Source: an uncultured Pelagibacteraceae bacterium
Lineage (GTDB): Bacteria; Pseudomonadota; Alphaproteobacteria; Pelagibacterales; Pelagibacteraceae
Direction of reading: 5' to 3'
Assembly (NCBI GenBank): GCA_902578935.1
Contig: CACHEU010000002.1
Location: 186,001 to 250,000 of the forward strand
DNA: 64,000 bases
Position numbers and translations under genes: made by a program. A model generated the notes under the pieces. The model ran no database searches. It was not told where the DNA came from and saw only the letters and a program-made list of their open reading frames with translations. Below, one piece after another: positions 38,299-47,886 of this stretch. Numbering within the stretch: the stretch's first letter is position 1; every line of letters starts with the position of its first letter.

Positions 38299-38984
38299 TG
38301 GGGCAAAAAGTTAATCCAATTGGTTTAAGACTTGGCGTTAATAGAGGATGGGATTCTATTTGGTTTGCTAAAAAGGCAGATTACGGAAAGTACTTAATTG
38401 AAGATTATAAAATTAGACAATTTATTAGAAAAAATATAACAAACGCAGGGGTTTCGGAAATTGTTATAGAGAGATCATCAAAAAAATGTACAGTTTCTAT
38501 TCATACTTCTAGGCCAGGATTTGTTATTGGTAAAAAGGGTTCAGATATAGAAAAGATTAAAAATAAAATTTCAAAAATTACTAAAGACGAAGTAACAGTT
38601 AATATAAAAGAAATAAAAAAACCAGAATTAAACTCATATTTAGTTGCCGAAAATATTGCACAGCAATTAGTAAAAAGGGTGGCTTACAGAAGAGCAATGA
38701 AAAGGGCTATGCAAGCTACTATGAGACTAGGGGCTAAAGGCATCAAAGTTTGTGTAAGCGGTAGATTGGCAGGAAATGATATCGCTAGAAGTGAATGGTT
38801 GAGAGAAGGAAGTATACCTTTGCATACATTAAGAGCAAATCTTGATTACGCAGAGTCAGAAGCACTAACAACCTATGGAATGATAGGAGTTAAAGTTTGG
38901 ATATACAAAGGAGAAATATTTTTAAAAGATGTTGAAAAAAAGAAAATTGAAAAGGTAAAAAATGCTACAGCCGGTAAGAAGTAA
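38298..38984 (+). CDS. rpsC: 30S ribosomal protein S3
   Basis: The 228-residue S3 starts [19 protein letters not shown] and has a KH domain with [19 protein letters not shown], then the C-terminal [26 protein letters not shown] domain. It helps form the mRNA entry channel. It overlaps rplP by 23 bases. Confidence 0.98.
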   Translation: MGQKVNPIGLRLGVNRGWDSIWFAKKADYGKYLIEDYKIRQFIRKNITNAGVSEIVIERSSKKCTVSIHTSRPGFVIGKKGSDIEKIKNKISKITKDEVTVNIKEIKKPELNSYLVAENIAQQLVKRVAYRRAMKRAMQATMRLGAKGIKVCVSGRLAGNDIARSEWLREGSIPLHTLRANLDYAESEALTTYGMIGVKVWIYKGEIFLKDVEKKKIEKVKNATAGKK

Positions 38985-39372
38985 ATATAGAAAAGCTCAC
39001 AAAGGCCGAATTCATGGTAAGGCTACTAGAGTTGCTACTTTAAATTATGGTGCTTATGGTTTAAAGGCAATGCAGCCAGAAAGAGTAATTGGAAAGCAAA
39101 TAGAAGCAGCCAGGGTTGCTCTAACGAGACATATGCAAAGAACTGGAAAAGTTTGGTCAAGAATTTTTCCAAATATTCCAGTTTCAAAAAAACCAACTGA
39201 AGTTCGAATGGGCAAGGGTAAAGGATCTCCAGAGTTTTGGGCATGTAGAGTAAAACCAGGAAGAATATTATTTGAAGTGGATGGAGTTTCAGAAGAAGTT
39301 GCAAGAGAGGCTTTATACAAAGCTTCAGCAAAACTTCCTATAAGAACAAAATTTGTTAAGAGGTATAAATGA
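38962..39372 (+). CDS. rplP: 50S ribosomal protein L16
   Basis: The 136-residue L16 begins [15 protein letters not shown], typical of the family, which supports a start overlapping rpsC by 23 bases. It has [19 protein letters not shown] and [21 protein letters not shown]16 contacts the A-site tRNA. Confidence 0.97.
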   Translation: MLQPVRSKYRKAHKGRIHGKATRVATLNYGAYGLKAMQPERVIGKQIEAARVALTRHMQRTGKVWSRIFPNIPVSKKPTEVRMGKGKGSPEFWACRVKPGRILFEVDGVSEEVAREALYKASAKLPIRTKFVKRYK

Positions 39373-39554
39373 AAAAAAAAGATATAAAAAAATTAACAAA
39401 GGATCAATCCATAAGAGAAATCGATAAACTAAAGAAGGATTTATTCAATATGCGTTTTAAAAAAATAAATGGGCAACTTCAAAATTTAGCAGAATATTCT
39501 ACAATTAAAAAGAATATTGCTAGGCTTTATAATATTAAGGGAAACAAAAAATGA
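39369..39554 (+). CDS. rpmC: 50S ribosomal protein L29
   Basis: The 61-residue two-helix L29 has [19 protein letters not shown] and a final [10 protein letters not shown]. It is located near the tunnel exit next to L23. Four-base overlaps join it to rplP and rpsQ. Confidence 0.95.
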   Translation: MKKKDIKKLTKDQSIREIDKLKKDLFNMRFKKINGQLQNLAEYSTIKKNIARLYNIKGNKK

Positions 39555-39781
39555 CAAAAAGAATTTTAGAGGGACAGGTAGTTAGTAGCAAGGGCAACAA
39601 AACTATTGTTGTTGAAGTTAAAAGGAGATTTACACATTCTTTTTACGGAAAGGTGATATCAAGATCTAAAAAATATCATGCGCATGATGAAAAAAATAAA
39701 TTTAAAGAAGGAGATAAAGTTAGAATAATTGAAAGTAAACCAATATCGAAATTAAAAACATGGCAGGTTATTGAAAAATGA
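39551..39781 (+). CDS. rpsQ: 30S ribosomal protein S17
   Basis: The 76-residue S17 is an OB-fold 16S rRNA binder with [24 protein letters not shown] and [25 protein letters not shown]. The length is normal. It overlaps rpmC and rplN by 4 bases each. Confidence 0.97.
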   Translation: MTKRILEGQVVSSKGNKTIVVEVKRRFTHSFYGKVISRSKKYHAHDEKNKFKEGDKVRIIESKPISKLKTWQVIEK

Positions 39782-40146
39782 TACAGGTACAAACAGAATT
39801 ACAAGTAGCGGATAATACTGGGGCAAAAAGAGTCGAATGTATTAAAGTTTTAGGTGGTTCAAAAAGAAGGTATGCGGGGATAGGTGACTTGATCGTTGTA
39901 AGCGTGAAAGATGCTTTGCCAAAAGGCAAAGTAAAAAAAGGATCAGTACATAAAGCTGTTGTGGTTAGAACAAAAAAAGAAATTTTTAGAAAAGATGGTT
40001 CAAAAGTTCAGTTTGATAGCAATTCTGTAGTTTTAACTGATGAAAAGGGAGAACCAATAGGAACAAGAATTTTTGGTCCAGTTACTAGAGAACTAAGATC
40101 AAGAGGTCAAACAAAAATAATTTCTTTAGCACCGGAGGTAATTTAA
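39778..40146 (+). CDS. rplN: 50S ribosomal protein L14
   Basis: The 122-residue L14 has [24 protein letters not shown]..., [20 protein letters not shown] and [11 protein letters not shown]. It contributes to intersubunit bridges. It overlaps rpsQ by 4 bases, and rplX begins 2 bases after its stop. Confidence 0.98.
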   Translation: MIQVQTELQVADNTGAKRVECIKVLGGSKRRYAGIGDLIVVSVKDALPKGKVKKGSVHKAVVVRTKKEIFRKDGSKVQFDSNSVVLTDEKGEPIGTRIFGPVTRELRSRGQTKIISLAPEVI

Positions 40147-40148
40147 AC

Positions 40149-40403
40149 ATGTTTTTAAAAAAAGGTATGAAAGTTAAAGTCTGTGTTGGAAAAGACAAAG
40201 GTAAAAGTGGAGAAATTATTGAGATTAACAGGGTTAGAGAATTGGCCAAAGTGAAAGAAGTTAATATGCTGAAAAAACACAAAAAACCAACAAAAGAAAC
40301 TAAAGGCGGAATAGTAACTAAAGAAGGATACATTCATTTGTCAAATTTGAAACAGTTAGATGAAGTAAAAGCTAAAGCTACTAAAACTAAAGGTAAAAAA
40401 TGA
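40149..40403 (+). CDS. rplX: 50S ribosomal protein L24
   Basis: This short L24 (84 residues, against about 100-105 usually) has the KOW segment [19 protein letters not shown] and NMLKKHKKP, and stops soon after the [10 protein letters not shown] segment. L24 initiates 50S assembly. It overlaps rplE by 4 bases. Confidence 0.95.
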   Translation: MFLKKGMKVKVCVGKDKGKSGEIIEINRVRELAKVKEVNMLKKHKKPTKETKGGIVTKEGYIHLSNLKQLDEVKAKATKTKGKK

Positions 40404-41020
40404 CACCAAGACTAAGAGAAAAATATAAAAACGAAATTATTAAAAGTTTAATGTCTAAATTAAACCTTAAAAATTCTAACGCGGTCCCAAAAATTGAAAA
40501 AATTGTTATAAATATGGGTCTTGGAGCAGATGCATTAGATAAAAAGAAATTAGAAACATGTGTAAAAGATATGGCTGCAATAACTGGACAACATCCATTA
40601 GTAACTAGGTTTAAAAAATCTATTTCTAATTTTAAATCTAGAAAAGGTGCAAATGCTGGACTCAAGGTTACCTTGAGGAATGATAGAATGTACGAATTTA
40701 TTGATAGGATGATTAATATTGCTTTACCTAGAGTCAAAGATTTCAGGGGGTTAAAAGATAATAGCTGTGACAGATTTGGAAACTTTAGTTTTGGAATTAA
40801 GGAACACATAATTTTTCCAGAAATAAATTTTGATAAGGTTGATAGAATTCGTGGTTTGGATGTAACAATAGTTACAACAAGCCAATCTAAAGAAGAAACA
40901 ATATCATTACTTAAAGAATTTAATTTTCCAATTGTTAAAAGTGTTGAAAAGAAAAAAAAGAAAATAAAGAAAATACCAAAAAAAGAGGAGAAACAAGAGG
41001 AGAAAGAAAAAAATGGCTAA
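40400..41020 (+). CDS. rplE: 50S ribosomal protein L5 with a charged C-terminal tail
   Basis: The core matches L5: [34 protein letters not shown], and [12 protein letters not shown]. The 206-residue length exceeds the usual 179 because of a final Lys/Glu-rich stretch from about residue 182. L5 binds 5S rRNA and contacts S13. The rpsN start lies inside the tail-coding region with an 8-base overlap. Confidence 0.97.
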   Translation: MTPRLREKYKNEIIKSLMSKLNLKNSNAVPKIEKIVINMGLGADALDKKKLETCVKDMAAITGQHPLVTRFKKSISNFKSRKGANAGLKVTLRNDRMYEFIDRMINIALPRVKDFRGLKDNSCDRFGNFSFGIKEHIIFPEINFDKVDRIRGLDVTIVTTSQSKEETISLLKEFNFPIVKSVEKKKKKIKKIPKKEEKQEEKEKNG

Positions 41021-41318
41021 AACAAGTGCAATTCAAAGAAATTTAAAAAGAATAAAAATGGCAAAACGATTTGATAATAAAAGAAAAAAATTAAAGGCGA
41101 TAGTTAGAAACAAAAAACTACCTTTAAACGAAAGATTTGCCGCACAGTTAAAACTTTCAAAACTTCCAAAAAACTCATCAAAGATTAGAATTAGAAATAG
41201 ATGTGAAATTTCAGGAAGACCGCATGGAGTTTATAGAAAACTCAAAATTTCAAGAATTGCTTTAAGACAGATGGCTTCGACAGGAAAAATTCCTGGAATG
41301 ACGAAGTCCAGTTGGTAA
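41013..41318 (+). CDS. rpsN: 30S ribosomal protein S14
   Basis: The 101-residue protein is the long, zinc-free S14 form, with a single Cys in [27 protein letters not shown] and the terminal GMTKSSW. It assembles late in the 30S head. It is followed by an unusually good ribosome-binding site for rpsH. Confidence 0.97.
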   Translation: MAKTSAIQRNLKRIKMAKRFDNKRKKLKAIVRNKKLPLNERFAAQLKLSKLPKNSSKIRIRNRCEISGRPHGVYRKLKISRIALRQMASTGKIPGMTKSSW

Positions 41319-41320
41319 AT

Positions 41321-41327
41321 AAGGAGG
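41321..41327 (+). promoter_or_regulatory. Strong Shine-Dalgarno site of rpsH
   Basis: AAGGAGG ends 3 bases before the rpsH ATG. Almost all genes in this window lack such a complete anti-16S match, so this one stands out and supports the rpsH start. Confidence 0.8.
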
Positions 41328-41330
41328 AAT

Positions 41331-41729
41331 ATGGCTTTTGTTGATCCTATAGGAGATATGTTAACCAGAATAAGAAATGGACAAATGCGTTCATTAAATA
41401 AGATTGATATACCATTTTCTGTTTTTAGGTCTAAAATTTTAGATGTCTTAAAAAAAGAAGGATATATTATTAATTTTAGTATTGATAAAGGAGAAAATAA
41501 TAAAAAATTATTATTAGTAGATTTAAAATATTATGAAGGTCAACCTGTAATAAGAGAAATTAAAAGAATCTCAAAACCAGGAAGAAGGGTTTATTCTAGA
41601 GCAACAAGCATACCAAGAGTTCATAATGGACTTGGTCTTGCAATATTGTCAACAAGCAAAGGTGTTATGTCTGATAGTGAGGCGATCAAAAATAATCTTG
41701 GTGGAGAAATAATCTGTAGGGTATTTTAA
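41331..41729 (+). CDS. rpsH: 30S ribosomal protein S8
   Basis: The 132-residue S8 has DPIGDMLTRIRNGQMR, a KRISKPGRRVYSRATSIPRVHNGLGLAILSTSKGVMSD segment, and the terminal GGEIICRVF. It binds the central domain of 16S rRNA and in E. coli represses the spc operon. It overlaps rplF by one base. Confidence 0.98.
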   Translation: MAFVDPIGDMLTRIRNGQMRSLNKIDIPFSVFRSKILDVLKKEGYIINFSIDKGENNKKLLLVDLKYYEGQPVIREIKRISKPGRRVYSRATSIPRVHNGLGLAILSTSKGVMSDSEAIKNNLGGEIICRVF

Positions 41730-42268
41730 TGTCTAAACTTGGAAAAAAAACTATTATATTGCCCAAAGATTCAACAATAAAAGTTGATTCTGGCAACTTA
41801 TTAATTTCAGGACCTAAAGGTTCAAAAACAGTTCCGTTTAATGAAAAAATGTTTACATCTAAGGTAAATGAAAAAAATGAATTTCAAATTCTTCCAATTA
41901 AAAAAACTAAAAATATTTCTGTACTATGGGGAACCTACAGAAGCTTAGTTAACAATGCAGTTGTAGGAGTTAGTAAAGGACATGAAAAAAATCTAGAACT
42001 AAATGGAGTTGGTTTTAGAGCTAATTTAAAAGGAGAAGATTTAGTCATGAGTTTAGGTTTTAGTCATGAAGTTAAATACAAAATACCTAAAGAAGTGAAA
42101 GTGAAAGTAGAAAAACAAACAAAAATAAATATAGTTGGGGCAGACAAGGAATTGGTAGCAAAAACAGCATCTGAAATTAAGTCTATAAAACCAGTCGAAC
42201 CCTATAAAGCCAAAGGTATTAAAGAAAAAGATCAATATGTTTTGAGAAAAGAAGGGAAGAAAAAGTAA
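41729..42268 (+). CDS. rplF: 50S ribosomal protein L6
   Basis: The 179-residue L6 has two duplicated domains, LLISGPKGSKTVPF and GVGFRANLKGEDLVMSLGFSHEV, and ends with EPYKAKGIKEKDQYVLRKEGKK. It lies near the factor-binding site. The length is typical; rplR follows 2 bases later. Confidence 0.98.
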   Translation: MSKLGKKTIILPKDSTIKVDSGNLLISGPKGSKTVPFNEKMFTSKVNEKNEFQILPIKKTKNISVLWGTYRSLVNNAVVGVSKGHEKNLELNGVGFRANLKGEDLVMSLGFSHEVKYKIPKEVKVKVEKQTKINIVGADKELVAKTASEIKSIKPVEPYKAKGIKEKDQYVLRKEGKKK

Positions 42269-42270
42269 TA

Positions 42271-42624
42271 ATGAAAAAAATGAACCCATATATCAAACGA
42301 GTTGGAAGAAATAGAGCTAAACTTAAAAAAGTTAGTTTAGATAGATTTAGAATAACTGTTTTTAAATCTTCAAGAAATATTTCAGCACAAATAATAGATG
42401 ACAAAATTAACAAGACAATAGTGTCAGCTTCTTCAACAGAAAAAGATATGAAGAAGGATAAAAAAAAGAAAACTGAATTATCTATAGCTATAGGTGAAAT
42501 TTTAGCTAAAAGAGCAGCGCAAAAAAAAATTAACAAAGTTTATTTTGATAGAGGAGGCTACAAATATCACGGAAGAATTAAAGCTTTAGCTGAATCTTTG
42601 AGGAAAAATGGATTGAGTTTCTAA
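42271..42624 (+). CDS. rplR: 50S ribosomal protein L18
   Basis: The 117-residue L18 has [18 protein letters not shown] (here [12 protein letters not shown]) and the closing [26 protein letters not shown] Lys-rich stretch (MKKDKKKK) fills the middle loop. It binds 5S rRNA. It overlaps rpsE by one base. Confidence 0.97.
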   Translation: MKKMNPYIKRVGRNRAKLKKVSLDRFRITVFKSSRNISAQIIDDKINKTIVSASSTEKDMKKDKKKKTELSIAIGEILAKRAAQKKINKVYFDRGGYKYHGRIKALAESLRKNGLSF

Positions 42625-43124
42625 TGAGAGAAAGTGAATATATAGAAAAACTTGTTGCAATTAACAGAATAACAAAAGTTGTTAAAGGAGGTAGAAGATT
42701 TGGATTCGCCGCACTTGTGGTGGTAGGTAACCAAAAAGGATCTGTTGGCATAGGAAAAGGTAAGTCAAAACAAGTACCAGATGCAATTAAAAAAGCCACG
42801 GAACTAGCAAAAAGAAACATGATCAAAATACCATTGAAAGACGGAAGGACTTTACATCACGACATATATTCAAAAAGCGGATCTGGGAAAATTTTAATGA
42901 GAGCAGCCCCAACTGGTACAGGAATTATAGCCGGTGGTGCAATGCGAGCAGTTTGTGAAGTTATTGGTATACAAGATGTAGTTGCTAAATCTTTAGGTTC
43001 TGCAAATCCGCATAATGTTTTAAAAGCTTTATTGGATGGGTTAAAAAATCAAAGTTCTCCTAAATTTTTATCATCACTAAGAGGAAAAAATATATCAGAA
43101 ATTATCAAAAAGAGAGAAAATTAA
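42624..43124 (+). CDS. rpsE: 30S ribosomal protein S5
   Basis: The 166-residue S5 has [27 protein letters not shown] and [14 protein letters not shown] (here [15 protein letters not shown]) segments, and the terminal ALLDGLKNQ. It affects decoding fidelity. The next gene is rplO, 2 bases away, with no rpmD between. Confidence 0.98.
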   Translation: MRESEYIEKLVAINRITKVVKGGRRFGFAALVVVGNQKGSVGIGKGKSKQVPDAIKKATELAKRNMIKIPLKDGRTLHHDIYSKSGSGKILMRAAPTGTGIIAGGAMRAVCEVIGIQDVVAKSLGSANPHNVLKALLDGLKNQSSPKFLSSLRGKNISEIIKKREN

Positions 43125-43126
43125 TA

Positions 43127-43588
43127 ATGAAACTAAACACACTGGTTAAAACTAATTATCCAAAATTAAGAGTTGGGAGAGGAATAGGTTCTGGAAAAGG
43201 AAAAACTTCTGGTCGAGGAGTTAAAGGGCAAAAATCTAGATCTGGAGTTGCTATTAAAAGTTTTGAGGGAGGACAAATGCCTCTTTACAGAAGGCTTCCT
43301 AAAAGAGGATTTAAAAAAATAGGCAAAAAGAATATTGCAATACTTAACCTATCTGATTTGACAATTTTTTTAAAAAATAAAAAAATTAAGATTCAAGACG
43401 AAATCAGTATAAAAAATTTATCTGAAAAAAAATTAATAGGAAAAAAATATAGTAAATTAAAAATTCTTGGAAAGGGAGAGGTTAAAGAAAAACTAAAGAT
43501 TACAACAGATTTTATTTCTAAGTCAGCACGTTCAAAAATAGAGAAAGCAGGCGGTTCTATAAATGTGCCTAAACAGAAAAATATTTAA
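43127..43588 (+). CDS. rplO: 50S ribosomal protein L15
   Basis: The 153-residue L15 begins with the basic glycine-rich rRNA-binding tail RVGRGIGSGKGKTSGRGVKGQKSRSG followed by FEGGQMPLYRRLPKRGF. The C-terminal globular part ends SARSKIEKAGGS. It is 2 bases after rpsE and 2 bases before secY. Confidence 0.97.
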   Translation: MKLNTLVKTNYPKLRVGRGIGSGKGKTSGRGVKGQKSRSGVAIKSFEGGQMPLYRRLPKRGFKKIGKKNIAILNLSDLTIFLKNKKIKIQDEISIKNLSEKKLIGKKYSKLKILGKGEVKEKLKITTDFISKSARSKIEKAGGSINVPKQKNI

Positions 43589-43590
43589 AA

Positions 43591-44892
43591 ATGGCTAACG
43601 AAGAAGTAAATCAACAACCTCTTTCTCACTCACACGATCTAAGAAACAGAATTATTTTCACAATTTTAATTCTATGTGTTTACAGGTTAGGAACTTATGT
43701 GCCTCTTGCCGGAATCGATCCTGTTGCTCTTCAAGAAACTATGTCTTCAAGTCAAAGAGGTTTATTAGGAATGTTCAATGTATTTTCAGGCGGTGCTGTG
43801 CAAAGAATGGCAATTTTTGCTTTAGGAATAATGCCATATATTTCATCTTCAATAATAGTTCAGTTGTTAACTGGTGTTTCAGATTATTTTAAAAATTTAA
43901 AAGACCAAGGAGAATTTGGAAGAAAAAAAATTACACAAATTACAAGGTATGGAACAGTTTTTATCGCAGCTTTACAAGGATATGGAGTATCCGTTGGTTT
44001 AGAAAATGCAGGAAACCTTGTTTTAAATCCTGGAGTTTATTTTAAACTGATGACAGTAATTTCTTTGGTAGCAGGAACGACTTTTTTAATGTGGCTTGGA
44101 GAACAGATAACAGCAAGAGGAATTGGTAACGGAATATCTCTTATAATATTTTCTGGTATCGTTGCCGAGATACCTAGAGCTTTAGCTTCAACATTTGAAC
44201 TTGGTAGAACAGGCGCTTTATCAGCAACTATGATTATTGGAATTTTTATTCTCATCATAGTTACAGTAATGTTTATCGTTTTTATTGAAAGAGCAATGAG
44301 AAAAATTCTTATAAATTATCCTAAGAGACAAATGGGGAATAAAGTATATGGAGGTCAATCTTCCCACTTGCCGTTAAAAATAAATACAGCAGGTGTTATT
44401 CCTGCAATTTTTGCATCAGCACTCTTGTTATTACCAATAACATTTACAAATTTTGGTCTTGCAGAATCAGATCTATTTTTAAATTTATCCTCTTTGTTTT
44501 CACAAGGAAAACCTCTTTACATGTTGTTATATGCTTCTGGGATTATATTCTTTTGTTTTTTTTATACATCAATTGTATTTAATCCGAAAGAAACAGCAGA
44601 GAATTTAAGGAAATATGGCGGTTATGTTCCCGGAATTAGACCAGGAGAAAGAACAGCAGAATATATTGAATGGATTTTAGTTAGACTAACAACTATTGGC
44701 GCTTGTTATTTAACAATTGTTTGTTTGATGCCAGAGTTTTTAATTGCAAAATACCCAATACCTTTTTATTTGGGGGGAACATCTATATTAATTGTAGTTG
44801 TAGTAGCCATGGATACAGTTACCCAAGTACAGACAAGATTGATGAGCTCACAATACGAATCATTAATTAAAAAAGCTAAATTTAGTAAATAA
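43591..44892 (+). CDS. secY: Preprotein translocase subunit SecY
   Basis: The 433-residue channel protein has ten membrane segments. It has the plug region GLLGMFNVFSGGAVQRMAIFALGIMPYISSSI, the GEQITARGIGNGISLIIFSGI segment, and RPGERTAEYIEWILVRLT in the cytosolic loop needed for SecA. It is in the spc position, ahead of adk. Confidence 0.98.
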   Translation: MANEEVNQQPLSHSHDLRNRIIFTILILCVYRLGTYVPLAGIDPVALQETMSSSQRGLLGMFNVFSGGAVQRMAIFALGIMPYISSSIIVQLLTGVSDYFKNLKDQGEFGRKKITQITRYGTVFIAALQGYGVSVGLENAGNLVLNPGVYFKLMTVISLVAGTTFLMWLGEQITARGIGNGISLIIFSGIVAEIPRALASTFELGRTGALSATMIIGIFILIIVTVMFIVFIERAMRKILINYPKRQMGNKVYGGQSSHLPLKINTAGVIPAIFASALLLLPITFTNFGLAESDLFLNLSSLFSQGKPLYMLLYASGIIFFCFFYTSIVFNPKETAENLRKYGGYVPGIRPGERTAEYIEWILVRLTTIGACYLTIVCLMPEFLIAKYPIPFYLGGTSILIVVVVAMDTVTQVQTRLMSSQYESLIKKAKFSK

Positions 44893-44896
44893 AGTT

Positions 44897-45469
44897 ATGA
44901 ACATAGTTATTTTTGGACCTCCAGGTGCGGGCAAAGGAACTCAATCAAAATTTATTGCAAATAAATTTAATTTATATCAATTATCTACGGGAGATCTTTT
45001 ACGTAACGAAATTAAAAATAAAACACAATTAGGATCTGAAATTTCGTCAATCATAAATTCCGGCGAGTTAGTTTCAGACGAAATAGTTAGTAATTTGATA
45101 GAAAAATTTGTTTCAAATGATACTTATAAAAACAAAATTATCTTTGATGGTTATCCAAGAACTTTAATTCAAGCAAATAATTTAGATGATTTATTAAAAA
45201 AGTATAAACAAAAAATAGATATTGTCTTAAAATTGTCTGTAAGTTTAGAAACAGTTAAAAAAAGAATTTTGGAAAGACAAACTCAAGAGAAAAGAGCTGA
45301 TGACAATGAAGAAATAGCAATTAAAAGATATAAAACTTATGAAAAATCATCTGAACCAGTTATAGATTATTACAAGCAATCCAATTTACTCAAAGTTGTA
45401 AACGGTGAGGCAGGAATATCTGAAATTAATAGTGAAATTAGCGGGTTAATTGACGCTATGAAGGGTTGA
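44897..45469 (+). CDS. adk: Adenylate kinase (short form)
   Basis: Adk interconverts AMP, ADP and ATP. The 190-residue protein has the P-loop GPPGAGKGT (7-15), LSTGDLLRNEI, DGYPRTLIQA and RILERQTQEKRADDNEEIAIKRYKTY. The LID segment between the last arginines is short, lacking the zinc-binding insert of the long form. It is 4 bases after secY. A promoter-like site overlaps its last codons. Confidence 0.97.
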   Translation: MNIVIFGPPGAGKGTQSKFIANKFNLYQLSTGDLLRNEIKNKTQLGSEISSIINSGELVSDEIVSNLIEKFVSNDTYKNKIIFDGYPRTLIQANNLDDLLKKYKQKIDIVLKLSVSLETVKKRILERQTQEKRADDNEEIAIKRYKTYEKSSEPVIDYYKQSNLLKVVNGEAGISEINSEISGLIDAMKG

Positions 45470-45493
45470 CTTTAAAGGATATGAACATATAAA
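45466..45493 (+). promoter_or_regulatory. Candidate sigma-70 promoter for rpsM-rpsK-rpoA-rplQ
   Basis: TTGACT (45466-45471) and TATAAA (45488-45493) are separated by 16 bases. The -35 box overlaps the adk stop codon. The predicted start of transcription is near 45500, with rpsM at 45517. This is the best promoter match seen in the ribosomal block and would make an alpha-operon transcript. Confidence 0.55.
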
Positions 45494-45516
45494 TACTAAT
45501 TTGAAAAAATCAAAAT

Positions 45517-45900
45517 ATGGCTAGGATAGCAGGCGTAAATATTCCGCAAGACAAAGTTGTTCACATTGCTTTAACTTATATACACGGTATTGGCAATTTT
45601 AACTCAAAGCTCATTTGTGAGAAACTGAATATTCCTTTTAATAAAAGAGTTAACGCACTTACAGAAGAAGAGGTTTTAAAAATTAGAGAATACATTGACC
45701 AAAATTATAAAGTAGAAGGTGATTTAAGACGAGAAATAGCAATGAACATAAAGAGACTTGTAGATTTAGCAAGTTATAGAGGATCTCGTCACAAAAAAAA
45801 ATTACCAGTAAGAGGACAAAGAACACATTGCAATGCTCGTACTAGAAAAGGTAAGGCAATAGCTATTGCTGGAAAAAAACTCACTCCACTTAAAAAATAA
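45517..45900 (+). CDS. rpsM: 30S ribosomal protein S13
   Basis: The 127-residue S13 has [25 protein letters not shown] and [25 protein letters not shown]. It contacts L5 and P-site tRNA. rpsK begins immediately after its stop. Confidence 0.98.
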   Translation: MARIAGVNIPQDKVVHIALTYIHGIGNFNSKLICEKLNIPFNKRVNALTEEEVLKIREYIDQNYKVEGDLRREIAMNIKRLVDLASYRGSRHKKKLPVRGQRTHCNARTRKGKAIAIAGKKLTPLKK

Positions 45901-46386
45901 ATGAAAAAACAAGAAGACAAAAAAACAGAAAAAAAAGAAAATAAAAAAATAGAAAAAAAGGAAGATAAAAAAGTAGAAAAAGTAGCTGAATCTAAACCGA
46001 TAAAAACAAAATTTAAAAAGAAAAATAAAGAAAGAAAAAATATATCTTCAGGGATAGCATTTGTGAATTCAACTTTTAATAATACAATAATTTCAATTGC
46101 CGATGAACATGGAAATGTTGTTTCATGGTCATCAGCTGGTTCAAAAGGGTTTAAAGGTTCTAGAAAATCTACGCCATATGCAGCCCAAGTGGCAGCCGAT
46201 GATGCAGGAAGCAAAGCATATGAAATGGGATTAAGAACTTTATCTGTTCAAGTGAAAGGGCCTGGATCTGGGAGAGAAACTGCTTTGAGAGCATTACAAT
46301 CTCGGGGTTTTAAAATAGTTTCTATTAAAGATACTACTCCTCTTCCACACAACGGAACAAGACCACCAAAAAAAAGGAGAGTATAA
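45901..46386 (+). CDS. rpsK: 30S ribosomal protein S11 with a Lys/Glu-rich N-terminal extension
   Basis: The core from about residue 45 ([22 protein letters not shown]) through [20 protein letters not shown] and [12 protein letters not shown] is a normal S11. It is preceded by about 35 extra residues of alternating Lys and Glu/Asp (KK.EDKK.EKKENKK pattern), giving 161 residues against about 129. The ATG at 45901 directly follows the rpsM stop and no internal ATG precedes the core, so the extension appears to be part of the protein. Its role is unknown. Confidence 0.95.
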   Translation: MKKQEDKKTEKKENKKIEKKEDKKVEKVAESKPIKTKFKKKNKERKNISSGIAFVNSTFNNTIISIADEHGNVVSWSSAGSKGFKGSRKSTPYAAQVAADDAGSKAYEMGLRTLSVQVKGPGSGRETALRALQSRGFKIVSIKDTTPLPHNGTRPPKKRRV

Positions 46387-47417
46387 TGGAAGGGACTACT
46401 ATTATTGATAAAAATTGGAAATCTTTAACAAAACCAAATAAACTTCAAATAGAAAGTAACGAAGATAAAACTATAGCAAAAGTTGTTGCCGAACCTTTAG
46501 AAAAAGGCTTTGGTCAAACTATTGGAAATTCTTTAAGAAGAATTTTGTTATCTTCAATTCAAGGAGCAGCAGTTACAGCTATACAGATTGATGGTGTTTT
46601 GCATGAATTTTCTTCAATAAAAGGTGTTAGAGAAGACGTTACTGATATTGTTTTGAATGTAAAAAATTTGGCAATAAAATTAGATTCTGATGGAGCTAAA
46701 AAACTAGTTTTAGATGCAACTGGACCAAAAGAAATTAAAGCTAAAGATATAACTTTAGTTGCCGGTGTAACAATTTTGAATCCAGAACAAACTATCTGCA
46801 ATTTAGATGAAAAAACAAAATTTCATATGGAAATGATGGTTAACAGTGGAAGAGGATATGTTTTGTCTCAAAAAAACAAATCAGAAGATACACCTTTAGG
46901 AATGATTGCTATAGATTCTCTTTTTAGTCCAGTTAAAAGAGTTTCTTTCAAAATTGATAGCACAAGAGAGGGAGCTGCTTTAGATTATGATAAATTAATT
47001 ATGGAAGTAGAAACTAATGGAACAGTTGCTGCTGAAGACGCAGTTGCATTTGCCGCAAGAATTTTTCAGGACCAATTGTCTATGTTTGTGAATTTTGAGG
47101 ATCCAAAAGAAGTTGCAAAACCAGCTCCTACTACAGAACCTGAATTTAATAAAAACTTGTTAAAAAGGGTGGAGGAATTAGAACTTTCAGTGAGATCAAT
47201 GAATTGTTTAAAAAATGATAATATAATTTATATTGGAGATCTTGTTCAAAAAACAGAGCCAGAAATGCTTAGAACACCTAATTTTGGAAGAAAGTCTTTG
47301 AATGAGATAAAAGAAGTTTTAAGTTCCATGTCTTTATATTTAGGAATGGAAATCCCTAATTGGCCACCAGATAATATAGCTGAACTTTCTAAAAAGTTGG
47401 AAGAAAATACATACTAA
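46386..47417 (+). CDS. rpoA: DNA-directed RNA polymerase subunit alpha
   Basis: The 343-residue alpha subunit has the assembly domain with [22 protein letters not shown] (residues about 38-59) and [14 protein letters not shown], a linker near residue 240, and a C-terminal domain with [20 protein letters not shown] for promoter and activator contacts. It overlaps rpsK by one base, and rplQ follows after 8 bases. Confidence 0.98.
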   Translation: MEGTTIIDKNWKSLTKPNKLQIESNEDKTIAKVVAEPLEKGFGQTIGNSLRRILLSSIQGAAVTAIQIDGVLHEFSSIKGVREDVTDIVLNVKNLAIKLDSDGAKKLVLDATGPKEIKAKDITLVAGVTILNPEQTICNLDEKTKFHMEMMVNSGRGYVLSQKNKSEDTPLGMIAIDSLFSPVKRVSFKIDSTREGAALDYDKLIMEVETNGTVAAEDAVAFAARIFQDQLSMFVNFEDPKEVAKPAPTTEPEFNKNLLKRVEELELSVRSMNCLKNDNIIYIGDLVQKTEPEMLRTPNFGRKSLNEIKEVLSSMSLYLGMEIPNWPPDNIAELSKKLEENTY

Positions 47418-47425
47418 TTAATTAT

Positions 47426-47869
47426 ATGAGACATAAAATAGGATATAGAAAACTAAACAAGACATCTGAACACAGAAAAGCTTTGTTTAAAAACATGTTA
47501 AATTCTTTAATTAAATATGAACAGATCATAACAACACTTCCAAAAGCAAAAGAGCTAAAACCACAAATAGATAAAGTTATTACTTTAGGAAAAAAATCTA
47601 ATTTAAGTAAAAAAAAACATCTTTTTTCTAAGCTACAAGATCAAAAATCAGTTAAAAAAGTTTTTGAAACATTTTCAAAAAGGTACGCAAATAGAAAAGG
47701 CGGATATTCACGAGTTTTAAAAGCAGGTTTCAGAACAGGTGATGACGCCCCTATGGCGGTAATTGAGTTAGTAGACAGAGATGTTAATGCTCGAAAAGTT
47801 GACAAACCTAAAAAAATAGAGCCAGCAAAAAAAGATAAAGAAACACTTCCAAAAACAGCTACTAAATAA
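47426..47869 (+). CDS. rplQ: 50S ribosomal protein L17
   Basis: The 147-residue L17 has [24 protein letters not shown]... and [29 protein letters not shown], then a Lys/Pro-rich tail of about 25 residues. It binds 23S rRNA near the tunnel exit and closes the alpha-operon series. Confidence 0.97.
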   Translation: MRHKIGYRKLNKTSEHRKALFKNMLNSLIKYEQIITTLPKAKELKPQIDKVITLGKKSNLSKKKHLFSKLQDQKSVKKVFETFSKRYANRKGGYSRVLKAGFRTGDDAPMAVIELVDRDVNARKVDKPKKIEPAKKDKETLPKTATK

Positions 47870-47886
47870 TATAAACTTAAGCTTCG

